From the NCBI GenBank assembly GCA_018398765.1, contig JAHBMJ010003822.1:70005-86059 (forward strand): 16,055 nucleotides of DNA, read 5' to 3'. The notes beneath the pieces are model-generated. The model was not told the DNA's origin and made no database searches. It saw only the letters and a list, made by a program, of their open reading frames with translations. This document shows positions 1-7,711 of the stretch, piece after piece. This stretch comes from Chromera velia (lineage: Eukaryota; Sar; Chromeraceae). The translations under genes were made by a program, and so were the position numbers. Numbering within the stretch: the stretch's first letter is position 1; every line of letters starts with the position of its first letter.

Positions 1-746
1 AGAGAAAGCCGGGCTAAATCGTAAAATAAATACATTAGTGCAAAAGATTTTTTAGTGCTAGCTTTTTCTATTACTAATTTTCTCTAGAATTTTCTAGAGC
101 TATTGATTGATTGATAGGTTCCGCACTAGGCTTTCCCGCTAGCTTTCCCGCTATATCTATTTAGTGCTTTAAGAAATCAGAATCGTATACGCGCGGCGCG
201 AGCTCACGCGTACCGACATGCATCGCGACAGCTCGTAATTACTAGTAACCACTGGCTACTACTCGCGACAGCGAGACGGCGACTAGGACAGCGACGAGAC
301 CTGCAGTAGACAGTCAGTACTGTATAGAACACTAAACAGAACAGAAGAAGAATCACTTGAAAGAAAAAAAATCTAAGAATATAGAGACACAGATCATTTT
401 CTCATACTTTAAACTACTTTAAACCGTTGATGGTGATTCGGTGGTGAAGAGTAGTGAAGAGACTGGTAAAAAGAATTCATGACAGATATAAGAGAAAGAA
501 ATGGTTATGAAGGAATAGATAGAAATATATATGCTATGTCATGTAGATCAAAATTAAGTAGATCAAAGACAAAGACGACAGATTATTTTTTTATAGTACT
601 TGTCTGACTACTAGTAGCTTTTTCTTACCTTCTCTAACAAGCTAAATCAGCTTGGAAATTCGGTTTATAAAATTTTGATTCTATATATTAAAATATTCTT
701 CAAGGCTTCTTTATGATTAGACCTATAGAACTCGAATCACTCCATA
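1..746. other. AT-rich left flank, no gene recognised
   Basis: No open frame of useful length or recognisable protein was found on either strand. The stretch holds small structures only: an inverted repeat with arms ctctagaa/ttctagag near 84-101, a gattgatt run near 104-115, a 12-bp tandem pair (ctttcccgctag then ctttcccgctat) at 131-154, and a GC-richer island near 188-305 in which the octamer gcgacagc recurs. It is most simply intergenic DNA into which the retrotransposon at 752 inserted. Confidence 0.6.
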
Positions 747-751
747 CCGGA
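747..751. repeat. Target site duplication (left copy), CCGGA
   Basis: The five bases ccgga directly before the left LTR are repeated exactly at 7217-7221 directly after the right LTR. A 5-bp duplication is typical of Ty3/Gypsy integrases. It shows that both element ends are intact and that the two LTRs belong to one insertion event. Confidence 0.93.
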
Positions 752-1116
752 TGTTACGCTCTTAGGAACTAAAGTGAGGACTTAACATACGACTTGACTT
801 ATCGAGCTTAACGTACATGGAGGAATCTGTCCATCAGACCTCCTTGTTCCTTTCGTATTATTTTGTTTCAATCTTAATCAATTTTATTCTTTCCATGCAT
901 TGACTTGCATGCATGCATGCTTCTGTATTTCCGAATTAATTCTTTTTCTATGAAACCTCAGGGCGTGGGTGACACCGTAGCGGACGGCCTGACGTCGGAC
1001 CCATGTGCCTGCGCTTTCTTAAGCACCGGCTCTACTGATTGCCCAGCGCTGCCCCTTCACCCGCTAGTTCGATTTGTGTGCACGGTGAACTAACTTTGGT
1101 GGAGCTTGCTGTAACA
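752..1116 (-). repeat. 3' LTR (left copy), 365 bp
   Basis: Aligns along its whole length with 6832-7216. I count 13 substitutions, all transitions, plus one 20-bp gap. Ends are TGTTAC and GTAACA, a 6-bp inverted repeat. It holds an alternating TGCATGC run at 906-920. Compared with the other LTR it has lost five CpG sites, and where that copy carries a minus-strand AATAAA this one reads AACAAA (862-867). Confidence 0.95.
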
Positions 1117-1118
1117 CA

Positions 1119-1128
1119 TCCCCCCTTC
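1119..1128 (-). other. Polypurine tract (plus-strand primer site)
   Basis: Read on the minus strand the bases just before the 3' LTR are GAAGGGGGGA, separated from the LTR by two bases. This is the position and composition expected of the polypurine tract that resists RNase H and primes plus-strand DNA synthesis in LTR retrotransposons. Confidence 0.8.
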
Positions 1129-1185
1129 AAAACTGACACGTTCCGGGTCAGCCCGAAGGTCCGGTACTGTTGCGAGATACTTTTC

Positions 1186-2025
1186 TCAAAATCGAATTTT
1201 CACTCCTTCTGTTTCTTCCCTTTCTTTCTTATTTTCCGTTTCTTTCCCATGCAGCGTCCTGCGTTTGTGTCTTTCAAAATCGGCCACTAGTTTTGGAGCC
1301 CCTGTATCCTTTGCTGCCAACCAGGCAAAGGAACCGTCGTTATAGGAGACTCGGTACTCGGTCCCCCCCTCTGTTTCTCTTGACGCCTGAATGCGAACTG
1401 GAACCACCCGGTGACTGATGCATTGCTTACGTGTGCCGGAGCGCTGGGACGCAGCAGGCAGAAACTCATCCCTTCTCGGAGGGCTATCATGTTGAAACTC
1501 TTCGTCCAAAACTTCCCCCAGCTCGGCAAAAATTTCGTTCGCTACCCTGTCCGAGTCTGAGTTGGCATCCTCGCTCGACTGACTCGAAATCTTACTCAGT
1601 CTTTCTACAAGACCTTTTCCGTTTTCTGTTGCAGAGGGCTGCTGTGGAGCCTCTGCCTCTCTCTCGCCTTCTGCATTGTCAGCAGACGGCTGAGAATCCT
1701 TTCTCTCTGTCGCTCCTTCTGCATCTGCTGCAAGGCTACAACTATTTGTTTGCCTCCCCTGACCGTGAGTCTGTCTGATTTGGAACCTTCGCAAACGAGA
1801 AAGATGAATCACTTCTCTTTTTCCTCCCTCCTGCGGTCGAACCATATAATGCATGGGACGCTCCGACACTTGCCCCACAACAATGAATGGTCCCCTCCAT
1901 GCTGTCTGGAGTTTGTTTCTCTTTAACCTTTCAATCCTCATGAGGACCAACTCACCCACTGAGAAAGCAAACTTCCTCACCGGTGGTTTCCTCTTTTCTG
2001 TCCGTTGCTGATTCTTCTGCATGCT
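1186..2025 (-). pseudogene. Integrase C-terminal GPY/F domain and chromodomain-like tail
   Basis: This 278-residue stretch from the ATG at 2022 continues the integrase frame and is cut off from it only by a TAG at 2026-2028, probably a former CAG. Residues 17-50 show the GPY/F module of Ty3/Gypsy integrases, with SVGELVLMRI, then KLQTAW and RGPF. A Ser/Glu-rich linker covers about 85-200. Residues 205-253 resemble a chromodomain: VVPVRI, a short turn, TEYRVSY, then an aromatic-containing FAWLAAKD and a final helix LVADFERHKR. The first chromodomain Trp (WKGY) is replaced by SYNDG. Chromodomains in chromoviruses tether integrase to modified histones. The GPY/F call is firm; the chromodomain call is moderate. 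The frame ends with TGA at 1186, near the 3' LTR. Confidence 0.8.
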
Positions 2026-3257
2026 CTATCCAATTCTTTCCTGTGTCTCCTCCATCTCCTTCTTCAAGAATTTAAGCCAGTCGGGAACTAGGTCGGGAAT
2101 GTTGGTTACTGGCAAATCTGCAAACGTATCTGCAGGGAGAAGAGGGTGAGGCGGTGTCACACCAAACACAAGTTTGTAGGGAGTGTGACTGGTGATGTCG
2201 TGCACAGATGTGTTATATGCCCATGCACACTGTCTGCATACTGCCGCCCACTTCCTTGGATTCTTCTCCACACACTTAGCCAACATGTTCACGAGCGTCT
2301 GGTTGAATCGTTCAGTCAGACCGTTCCCTTGAGGATGATAGGCAGTCGTTCGAATCCGCTCAACTCCTAAGAGTCGACACAGTGTGGAAACGATCTCTGC
2401 ACAGAAGTTTGTGTCTCGGTCTGAAAGAAGAAAACGAGGGAAGCCGTGATCCAGAAATACAAAGTCAAAAAGTAGACGTGAAATTGTTGTTACTGACATT
2501 TCCACGAGAGGGAAGACGTGCGCCCACTTGGTGTAGTGATCGGTGACGACGAGTATGTACTTGTACCCGCCTGGAGCTGTTCGAAACGGACCCACGATGT
2601 CCATTCCATAAAGTTCCCTCGGCCCCGAAACAGGAATGGGGGTCACCTCCAGATCGGTGCCTCTTGCTGGTGTTCGCCTCTGGCAAGGCCCACAGGTTTG
2701 ACACCAGTCCTTCACGTCGTTCGCCATGGAGGGCCGCCAGAAGCTCTCCCTCACTCGATACAAAGTGCGACGAGTGCGGAGGTGCCCGAACAAAGCGTGA
2801 TCATGGTTGGGCGCAATCACGCGATCCCTCAGAGCTGCAGGTACCACGAGCTGCTCCCTATCCCCCTCTATGCAGTACAGGATTCCGTTCTCCTTGCGAA
2901 AGCGATCTGCAAACAGCAGGATGGTTCTGGATACACGGTTGCTCTGAGGTAATTCTCTTGTTTTCAAGTATCTGATACGTGGACCTGTATATGCATCACC
3001 TCCTGAATGCTTCTGCAAATCTTCAAAAAAACCCTCTCCCTGCTTAGAAAGCTCTCTCTCCTCCCACATATTTCCTTCTTTATCTCCTCTGTGATCGGTC
3101 TCTTCAGTTTTGTTTATGTCCACTGGCTCTACCGGAGTAGCAGGCACCGTTCCATCTGCTTTGCAGGGAGCGGTGGAAGAGTCGGGTACCTTCTGCCTCA
3201 AGTGACTGAGTGTATCTGCCTTAGAGTGCAGCCTGCCAGGGATATGCTGAATGTCAA
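2026..3257 (-). pseudogene. Ty3/Gypsy integrase core (pol, broken)
   Basis: DDE-type integrase that would join retrotransposon cDNA to host DNA. Counting residues from position 3201, where the codon is TTG (Leu) and not a true start, the HHCC zinc finger uses H135, H140, C167 and C170. The catalytic triad is D201 (GMDIVGPF), D261 (LLSDRDTNF) and E297 (TAYHPQGNGLTERFNQ); the D261-E297 gap is exactly 35 residues, the canonical D,D-35-E. The frame runs upstream without a start into the RNase H tail (QHIPGRLHSKADTLS) and joins the preceding frame only through a net one-base insertion near 3257. A TAG at 2026-2028 separates it from the GPY/F domain. The catalytic core itself has no stop. Confidence 0.93.
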
Positions 3258-3652
3258 GTCCGGAGGTCGTAATCAGCCAACTCAGTGGCCCACCTCTGCA
3301 GCTTTGCGTTGTTGAGCTTCTTGTCTTTCCAGGCCAAAAGGGCCTTGTGGTCCGTCTGCAGGGTGTTTCTCTTACCGAGAAGATAGTGCCTCCACTTGCG
3401 GAGACAGTGCATGACCCCGAGTCCCTCCTTCTCCGAGATGCCGCATTTCCTCTCCGTCGTAGTCAAGGTCTTCGAATAGAATTCGATCACCCTCTCTATC
3501 TCATCTATTCTCTACTTCAAGACTCCTCCCACTGCCTTATCGCTTGTGTCTGCCTTCACGATGAAAGGTTCGAGCACTCGCGGATGAGCAAGGCAAGGTG
3601 CCTCGCAGAGTTGGTTGCACAAGGTATCGAAAGCGGCCTGTGCCTCTTCTAT
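3257..3652 (-). pseudogene. RNase H domain of pol (broken)
   Basis: Continues the reverse transcriptase frame after a TAG at 3653-3655. The order matches Ty3/Gypsy RNase H: AFDTLC connection segment, KADTSDKAVGGVL with the first catalytic Asp, FYSKTL, then the EKEGLGVMHCLRKWRHYLLG helix with the Glu, and LQTDHKALL with the next Asp. It ends in LADYDL, after which a net one-base insertion moves the conserved IQHIPGR segment into another frame. A second TAG lies at 3512-3514, where relatives often have Gln, fitting CAG to TAG. It would degrade the RNA strand of the RNA-DNA hybrid, but cannot be made from this copy. Confidence 0.9.
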
Positions 3653-4945
3653 CTACCTGAATGGAATCTGTTTCTTTTCTTCTCCTTCTGCTATTTTGAG
3701 GAGGGTGGAGAGAGGAAAAGCAATCTCGCTGAATCGTTTGATAAACTGTCGATACCACCTGACTAGTCCTAAAAAGGAACGCACCTCTGCTCTGTCCCGT
3801 GGAGGTTCCATGTTTCTGAGTGCCTCCAGCTTTGCTGGGTCTGGTCTGATCCCATCTGCAGATAAGAGAAAACCCAGATACTTTACCTCTAACAGAGCAA
3901 ACTGCGCCTTCTCCACCTTTAGTTTGAGACCGCACTTCTGCACTCGGCCTAAGAGGGTCCGAAGATTCTCCAGATGCGAGTCAAAGTCTTTTGAGAATAC
4001 GATCAGGTCGTCGATGTACACAAGCGCAAGCTCACGGGGAAGCCCTGACAGCACCAGTTGCATGGCTCGCTGAAATGTTGCTGGTGCATTGATTAGTCTT
4101 TGAGCCATGACTTTGAACTGATACAGCCCGAATGGTGTGACGAATGCTGTCTTTTCTTTGTCCTGTTCTCTCATCCCGATCTGCCAGAATCCTGAAGACA
4201 CATCCAAGACAGTAAAGACTGAAGCCCCCTCCACCAGGTGGACTACCTCGTCGATGCGAGGCATTGGGAACCCGTCTTTCTGCGTGGCTGCATTCAGCTT
4301 CTAAAAGTCGAAACAAAAGCAGATTGTTCCGTCGGGCTTAGGGACTAACACCACTGGAGTCGTCCATGCGGAGGACGAGGGTTCAATCAGCCCCGCTTCC
4401 TCCATCTGCTTCAATTCCTCCCCCAGCATCTCTCTCTGGCTGTAGGCGACTCTGTCATAGTACCATTGAATAGGTGGTCCCGTCGTGTGCACTTCTTGCA
4501 CGATCTTTTTTCCATCCACCTGCAGCCTTCCCAAATCAAAGCGATGCTGAGACCAAGCATCAGGGAACAAATCAATTACCTCTGCAAGTCGTTTTTGTTG
4601 TTCTGAAGAGAGATGATCAATCTTGGCTCTTTTAGAGACTTGGGGCAAGGACCTGCCTTCAGGTCCTCCCGTCACCCTTTCCCTCTTTCTCTCTGCCCGT
4701 TCGCTTTCCATTTCCGCCGGTGTCCGTTTGTTTGAGCTCTGAGAGCTCGGTGAGCTCAATGAGCTCTTGATCACACATACAGCTTGAAAGGATCTCCAAG
4801 CTGCTTTCTGAGCATACCTGTTGCCCGGCATCTTGTCCTTCATCCTCTTCCATTGTCCGTTCAATGACATTTCCTCATACTTCTTTTCGAGTTCGCTTTC
4901 AAATTGTCGACCTGCATGCCATGCATCCGCCCAGAGAGCCGCCAC
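3653..4945 (-). pseudogene. Reverse transcriptase domain of pol (broken)
   Basis: The frame is open from the TAA at 4991-4993 to a TAG at 4301-4303 and then to a TAG at 3653-3655. The part before 4301 holds a basic and Ser-rich protease-RT linker, then the first RT motifs: GLIEPSSSAWTTPVVLVPKP and ICFCFDF. The part after it, counted from the Met at 4264, has FTVLDVSSGFWQI (first catalytic Asp at 21), the active-site YIDD at 83-86, LGFLLSADGI and FLGLVRWYRQFI, the usual Ty3/Gypsy order. The TAG falls inside the conserved DxRKLN block. The usual MPFGL-NAPATFQ segment reads MAQRLINAPATFQ, so it has also drifted by substitution. Aspartates are intact. Confidence 0.93.
4734..4766 (-). repeat. 9-bp tandem repeat in pol linker (GAGCTC x4)
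   Basis: GAGCTC recurs at 4734, 4743, 4752 and 4761 with an exact 9-base period. In the pol frame it encodes Ser-Ser-X triplets within the low-complexity protease-RT linker, consistent with slippage expansion of a flexible spacer. Confidence 0.8.
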
Positions 4946-4993
4946 TGCTTGTTCTCTCGAATTCTTGATGGAGATTGCCTTGGCTATCTCTTA

Positions 4994-5853
4994 TCCGGCT
5001 CCTAAGGTGCATTCTTCCTCCCCAAAGTTGGAAACTCTCATCTTCACAACTCCTCCTCCTTCTACCTTCAGTACTTGATCAGAGACAGCCAGCTGGAATT
5101 TCCCATTTTTCTGCTACCATTTCTTTTCGATGTGGATTTCTGCCCCTGACTCAAACCCACTCACCAAACAAACGATCTCCACCTCTGCTCACCTAGGCAG
5201 GATAGAGAAACGCTGCAGCACAATAGAGATAGGCTGTTGCTGAAGTGAGATTGTGAAAGAGAGAGGGAAGACTGGAAAGTGCGAGTAGATTATTCTGTTG
5301 TTTTTCAGGTCGAACGTGACATCCTTCTTGTTGGATAGGAAATCCAAGCCCAACAGAAGCTCGATATCGCTCCCCCAAGTGACAAGAACGTCCCACGGGA
5401 GTGCAGGAAGAGTTGATTAGGGATAGGAGAGGAAAAGCGTCGTCTCCCCCACCACCTCCACATTGGCTCCTCCATACGCCGTCAAGTCAAATTTTGTCTC
5501 CTAAATTTGAATTCACACCCACATTTTCGTGCAAACGCCTCACTGCTCAATCCGAGACCTGCACATGTATCAAGCCGTGCAGAGATGCATATGCCTTTGT
5601 CATTCACATTCCCACTGACACACATTTGAGTGATGCACTGCCCTACATTATGAATCGCACTCACAGGACAGGATTCACTGCTGGTCATTGCCGGCAGGTC
5701 ACGTGTCTTCTCTTCACTCTCGACTGAAGACCCGGAAGGATAGACAGGACGCGGGGCCTTCAGCCATGCCTGCCCCTCCTGTTTGACGAGCCCCCTCTGT
5801 TCTTGTAGAAGCCCTGGCACATTCTCTAACCCTTTGCCCGAGGATCTGTACAC
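4994..5853 (-). pseudogene. Aspartic protease and linker of pol (broken)
   Basis: The part at 5853-5482 is in the -1 frame relative to gag. It carries ICISARLDTCAGLGL, the active-site loop of a retropepsin, in which the usual DTG reads DTC (5563-5571). A net one-base deletion near 5490 moves the rest to another frame, where TAYGGANVEVVG and then ELLLGLDFL (the hydrophobic-hydrophobic-Gly motif that ends retropepsins) and KKDVTFDLKNN follow. That frame has stops at 5417 (TAA), 5189 (TGA), 5114 (TAG) and 4991 (TAA). Beyond the protease the linker to RT is unrecognised. The protease would cleave Gag and Gag-Pol. DTC may be decay or a family variant; I cannot tell without relatives. Confidence 0.8.
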
Positions 5854-6755
5854 CCAGCTATGAAGTGAGGGCCGTTACAGACCCGACACTTCACTCCATC
5901 AGATGAGCCGCCTCCACCACCCCCATTCTGCCCTCCATTCTGCTGCCTGTTTCCCTGCCAGTGGCCTCCCTTGTTGCTGTTCCCTCGGCTTCTGCCTCCT
6001 CTGTTACCCCGATGGCTGTTCGATCTGTCAACCTGAGACTGGAGAGCTGCGACTTGGCCTTGAAGCTGTGAGAGAACATGGGTGAGGTCAGGGTATGCTC
6101 CTACGTTAACAGCAGCAATGGGAGGGATTGGGGTCGGTTTGTTTGGTTGAGGGGCTGTAGAGGGAACCCCGTATACATTCACAGGGTTTGTGGATACACA
6201 CTTTGGGTTGTTCAGCTCGTAGTAGTACTGGGCCGTTTTTGAGAGTTCGGTGAAATCTGAGATATCCCCCTTCTTCATGAGCTCTTCATTCACTTCCTCC
6301 AGAAGAATCGCCATGAAAAGTGGGATCATTTCCTCCTTATCTACCAGTGGTTGAGCGACCTTGTACTGGGACATGAAGGCTTGCTAGAAATTCTCCCAGT
6401 CTGTGTAGTGGTGAGGGCGTGGCCGTGTGATGGTCTTTCACGCTGCCAAACGTTCGACTTCCTTTGGATCCTGGCTCTCGAGGAAAGCATCCTCAAGTTC
6501 TCTTCTCGTTTTCACAGTCCCTGTTGCCTTGAGATCCAGCCACCAGCGCAAAGCCTCTCCAGAGAGATGACGACCAAAGTATCCGATGGTCGTTGCATCA
6601 TCGAGATCCAGAACCGTTCCCCCTGTCTGTTTCATAAAGTTTCGAATCCAGACAGCCGGATCATCGCCTTCAAGTGCCTTCGGGTGCATTTTCGGCTTGT
6701 ATACTGCACAGCAAGGCTGAAGCTTCTTCGTGTTCTCCAGCTTGCTGAAGTTCAT
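5826..6755 (-). pseudogene. gag with CCHC zinc knuckle (broken)
   Basis: One frame of 310 codons from ATG 6755 to TAG 5826, cut by TGA at 6438-6440 and TAG at 6384-6386. The N-terminal half has the capsid-like Retrotrans_gag pattern: AVWIRNFMKQTGG, then YFGRHLSGEALRWWLDL and the RRELEDAFL helix. After the stops the frame continues with AQPLVDKEEMIPLF and ends in a Gly/Asn/Arg-rich nucleocapsid region followed by the zinc knuckle CRVCNGPHFIAGC. Its spacing is CX2CX3HX4C, one residue shorter than the common CX2CX4HX4C; such spacing occurs in some plant Ty3 elements. The leader from the LTR to the ATG is only 76 bases. TGA 6438 fits CGA to TGA, and TAG 6384 fits CAG to TAG. Gag would package the RNA into virus-like particles. 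Confidence 0.9.
5829..5835 (-). promoter_or_regulatory. Candidate -1 ribosomal frameshift site at gag end
   Basis: On the minus strand the last gag codons read GCA AAG GGT TAG. The heptamer A AAG GGT fits the X XXY YYZ slippery pattern, directly before the stop. A -1 slip leads into the frame that holds the protease active-site loop. The integrase frame is also the -1 frame of gag, while the middle of pol is displaced by a deletion/insertion pair, so the ancestral gag-pol relation was probably -1. Y = G is less common than A or T in known sites. Confidence 0.45.
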
Positions 6756-6811
6756 CTTTCAATATATGCAGAGACGGATGACTGTTGTTTACTCAGAGGT
6801 CCCTGAGAAGC

Positions 6812-6829
6812 GGAGAGCTCTAGCTACCA
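6812..6829 (-). other. Candidate primer binding site (initiator tRNA-like)
   Basis: Two bases inside the 5' LTR the minus strand reads TGGTAGCTAGAGCTCTCC. The opening TGG pairs with the CCA end of a tRNA. TGGTAGC followed by AGAG resembles sites complementary to eukaryotic initiator methionine tRNA (TGGTAGCAGAG) with one extra T, which may be a mutation here. The position is right; the tRNA identity is tentative. Confidence 0.55.
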
Positions 6830-6831
6830 CT

Positions 6832-7216
6832 TGTTACGCTCTTAGGAACTAAAGTGAGGACTTAACATACGACTTGACTTATCGAGCTTAACGTACATGG
6901 AGGAATCTGTCCATCAGACCTTCTTGTTCCTTTCGTATTGTTTTATTTCAATCTTAATCAATCTTATTCTTTCCATGCATTGACTTGCATGCACGCATGC
7001 TTCTGTATTTCCGAATTAATTCTTTTTCTATGAAACCTCAGGGCGTGGGTGACGCCGTAGCGGACCGTGTGCGGACCGTGCGGACGGCTTGACGTCGGAC
7101 CCATGTGCCTGCGCTTTTTCAAGCACCGGCTCTACTGATTGCCCGGCGCTGCCCCTTCACCCGCTAGTTCGATTTGTGTGCACGGTAAACTAACTTCGGT
7201 GGAGCTTGCCGTAACA
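6832..7216 (-). repeat. 5' LTR (right copy), 385 bp
   Basis: Direct repeat of 752-1116 and the promoter-bearing LTR of this minus-strand element. It is longer by 20 bp at 7061-7080, two extra short copies of cggaccgtg. It retains CpG at five sites where the other LTR has TpG or CpA, and an AATAAA on the minus strand at 6942-6947 that could serve polyadenylation. I saw no clear TATA box. Confidence 0.95.
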
Positions 7217-7221
7217 CCGGA
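7217..7221. repeat. Target site duplication (right copy), CCGGA
   Basis: Exact copy of the five bases at 747-751, immediately after the terminal CA of the right LTR. Removing the element and one copy restores an AT-rich intergenic sequence. Confidence 0.93.
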
Positions 7222-7700
7222 TCTCTATAAAAAAAGTTCTACATACTTCTACAGTATTCTACAAAGTATTTCTTAACATAAAAAAACATACACACACAGA
7301 AATAAATCTCAGTGAATTTAACTAGGAATTCTAGTAGGAATTTAAATAAATTTAACTAGAACTTTAGTTAAAGGTGAATTTAAGTGAATTTAAACGAATT
7401 CACAAATAGATTTTGAGCGTAAATTATTTTATAAATAAATTAGAGCTCTAATTTCATTTTCAAATGAATCTACTCTTAACTTCACTCATCAAAAATTAAA
7501 TTAAATAAATTCATCTAAATCTATTTTGGATTGAAATAAATTTAGATAAATTTATATTTAATTCAAATGAATTTAGAAAAAATGAGATAAATTTCAGTAA
7601 ATTTAACTGCATGAGTTGAAACATTCTTAATTTTTTCAATTATTGTGTGCTCATCCTTGCATTGATAGTATGCATCATCACATGCAGCAGCATGTAGCGA
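7222..7700. other. AT-rich spacer with degenerate aattta repeats
   Basis: No gene seen. The interval between the retrotransposon and the helicase stop is built largely of imperfect 10-14 bp units around gaattta, aaatttaa and ttaactag (for example gtgaatttaactag near 7313 and gtgaatttaa twice near 7372-7392). On the minus strand it is the 3' untranslated and terminator region of the helicase gene. No individual poly(A) site can be fixed. Confidence 0.6.
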
Positions 7701-7711
7701 CCAGTTGCCAA

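Larger units (their letters stand above)
752..7216 (-). mobile_element. Ty3/Gypsy LTR retrotransposon, complete but inactivated
   Basis: A 6465-bp element read on the minus strand. Seen directly: two direct LTRs beginning TGTTAC and ending GTAACA, a flanking 5-bp duplication, a tRNA-like primer site inside the 5' LTR (right copy) and a polypurine tract inside the 3' LTR (left copy). The coding order is gag, protease, reverse transcriptase, RNase H, integrase; integrase after RNase H defines Ty3/Gypsy (Metaviridae) rather than Ty1/Copia. A chromodomain-like tail after integrase suggests the chromovirus branch. Ten in-frame stops and two frameshifts interrupt gag and pol, so the copy cannot make a full polyprotein. 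It could still be mobilised by proteins from an intact relative. Confidence 0.96.

Noticed and set aside
2026-6440. Possible stop-codon reassignment, since several pol stops are TAG
   Set aside because: TGA and TAA interrupt the same frames, the two host genes end in TGA, and the positions where TAG falls do not encode one residue in relatives. Mutation explains it better.
1186-7216. Endogenous retrovirus with an envelope gene
   Set aside because: Only about 70 bp lie between the end of the integrase tail and the 3' LTR, and no envelope-like frame exists. The element is a plain gag-pol retrotransposon.
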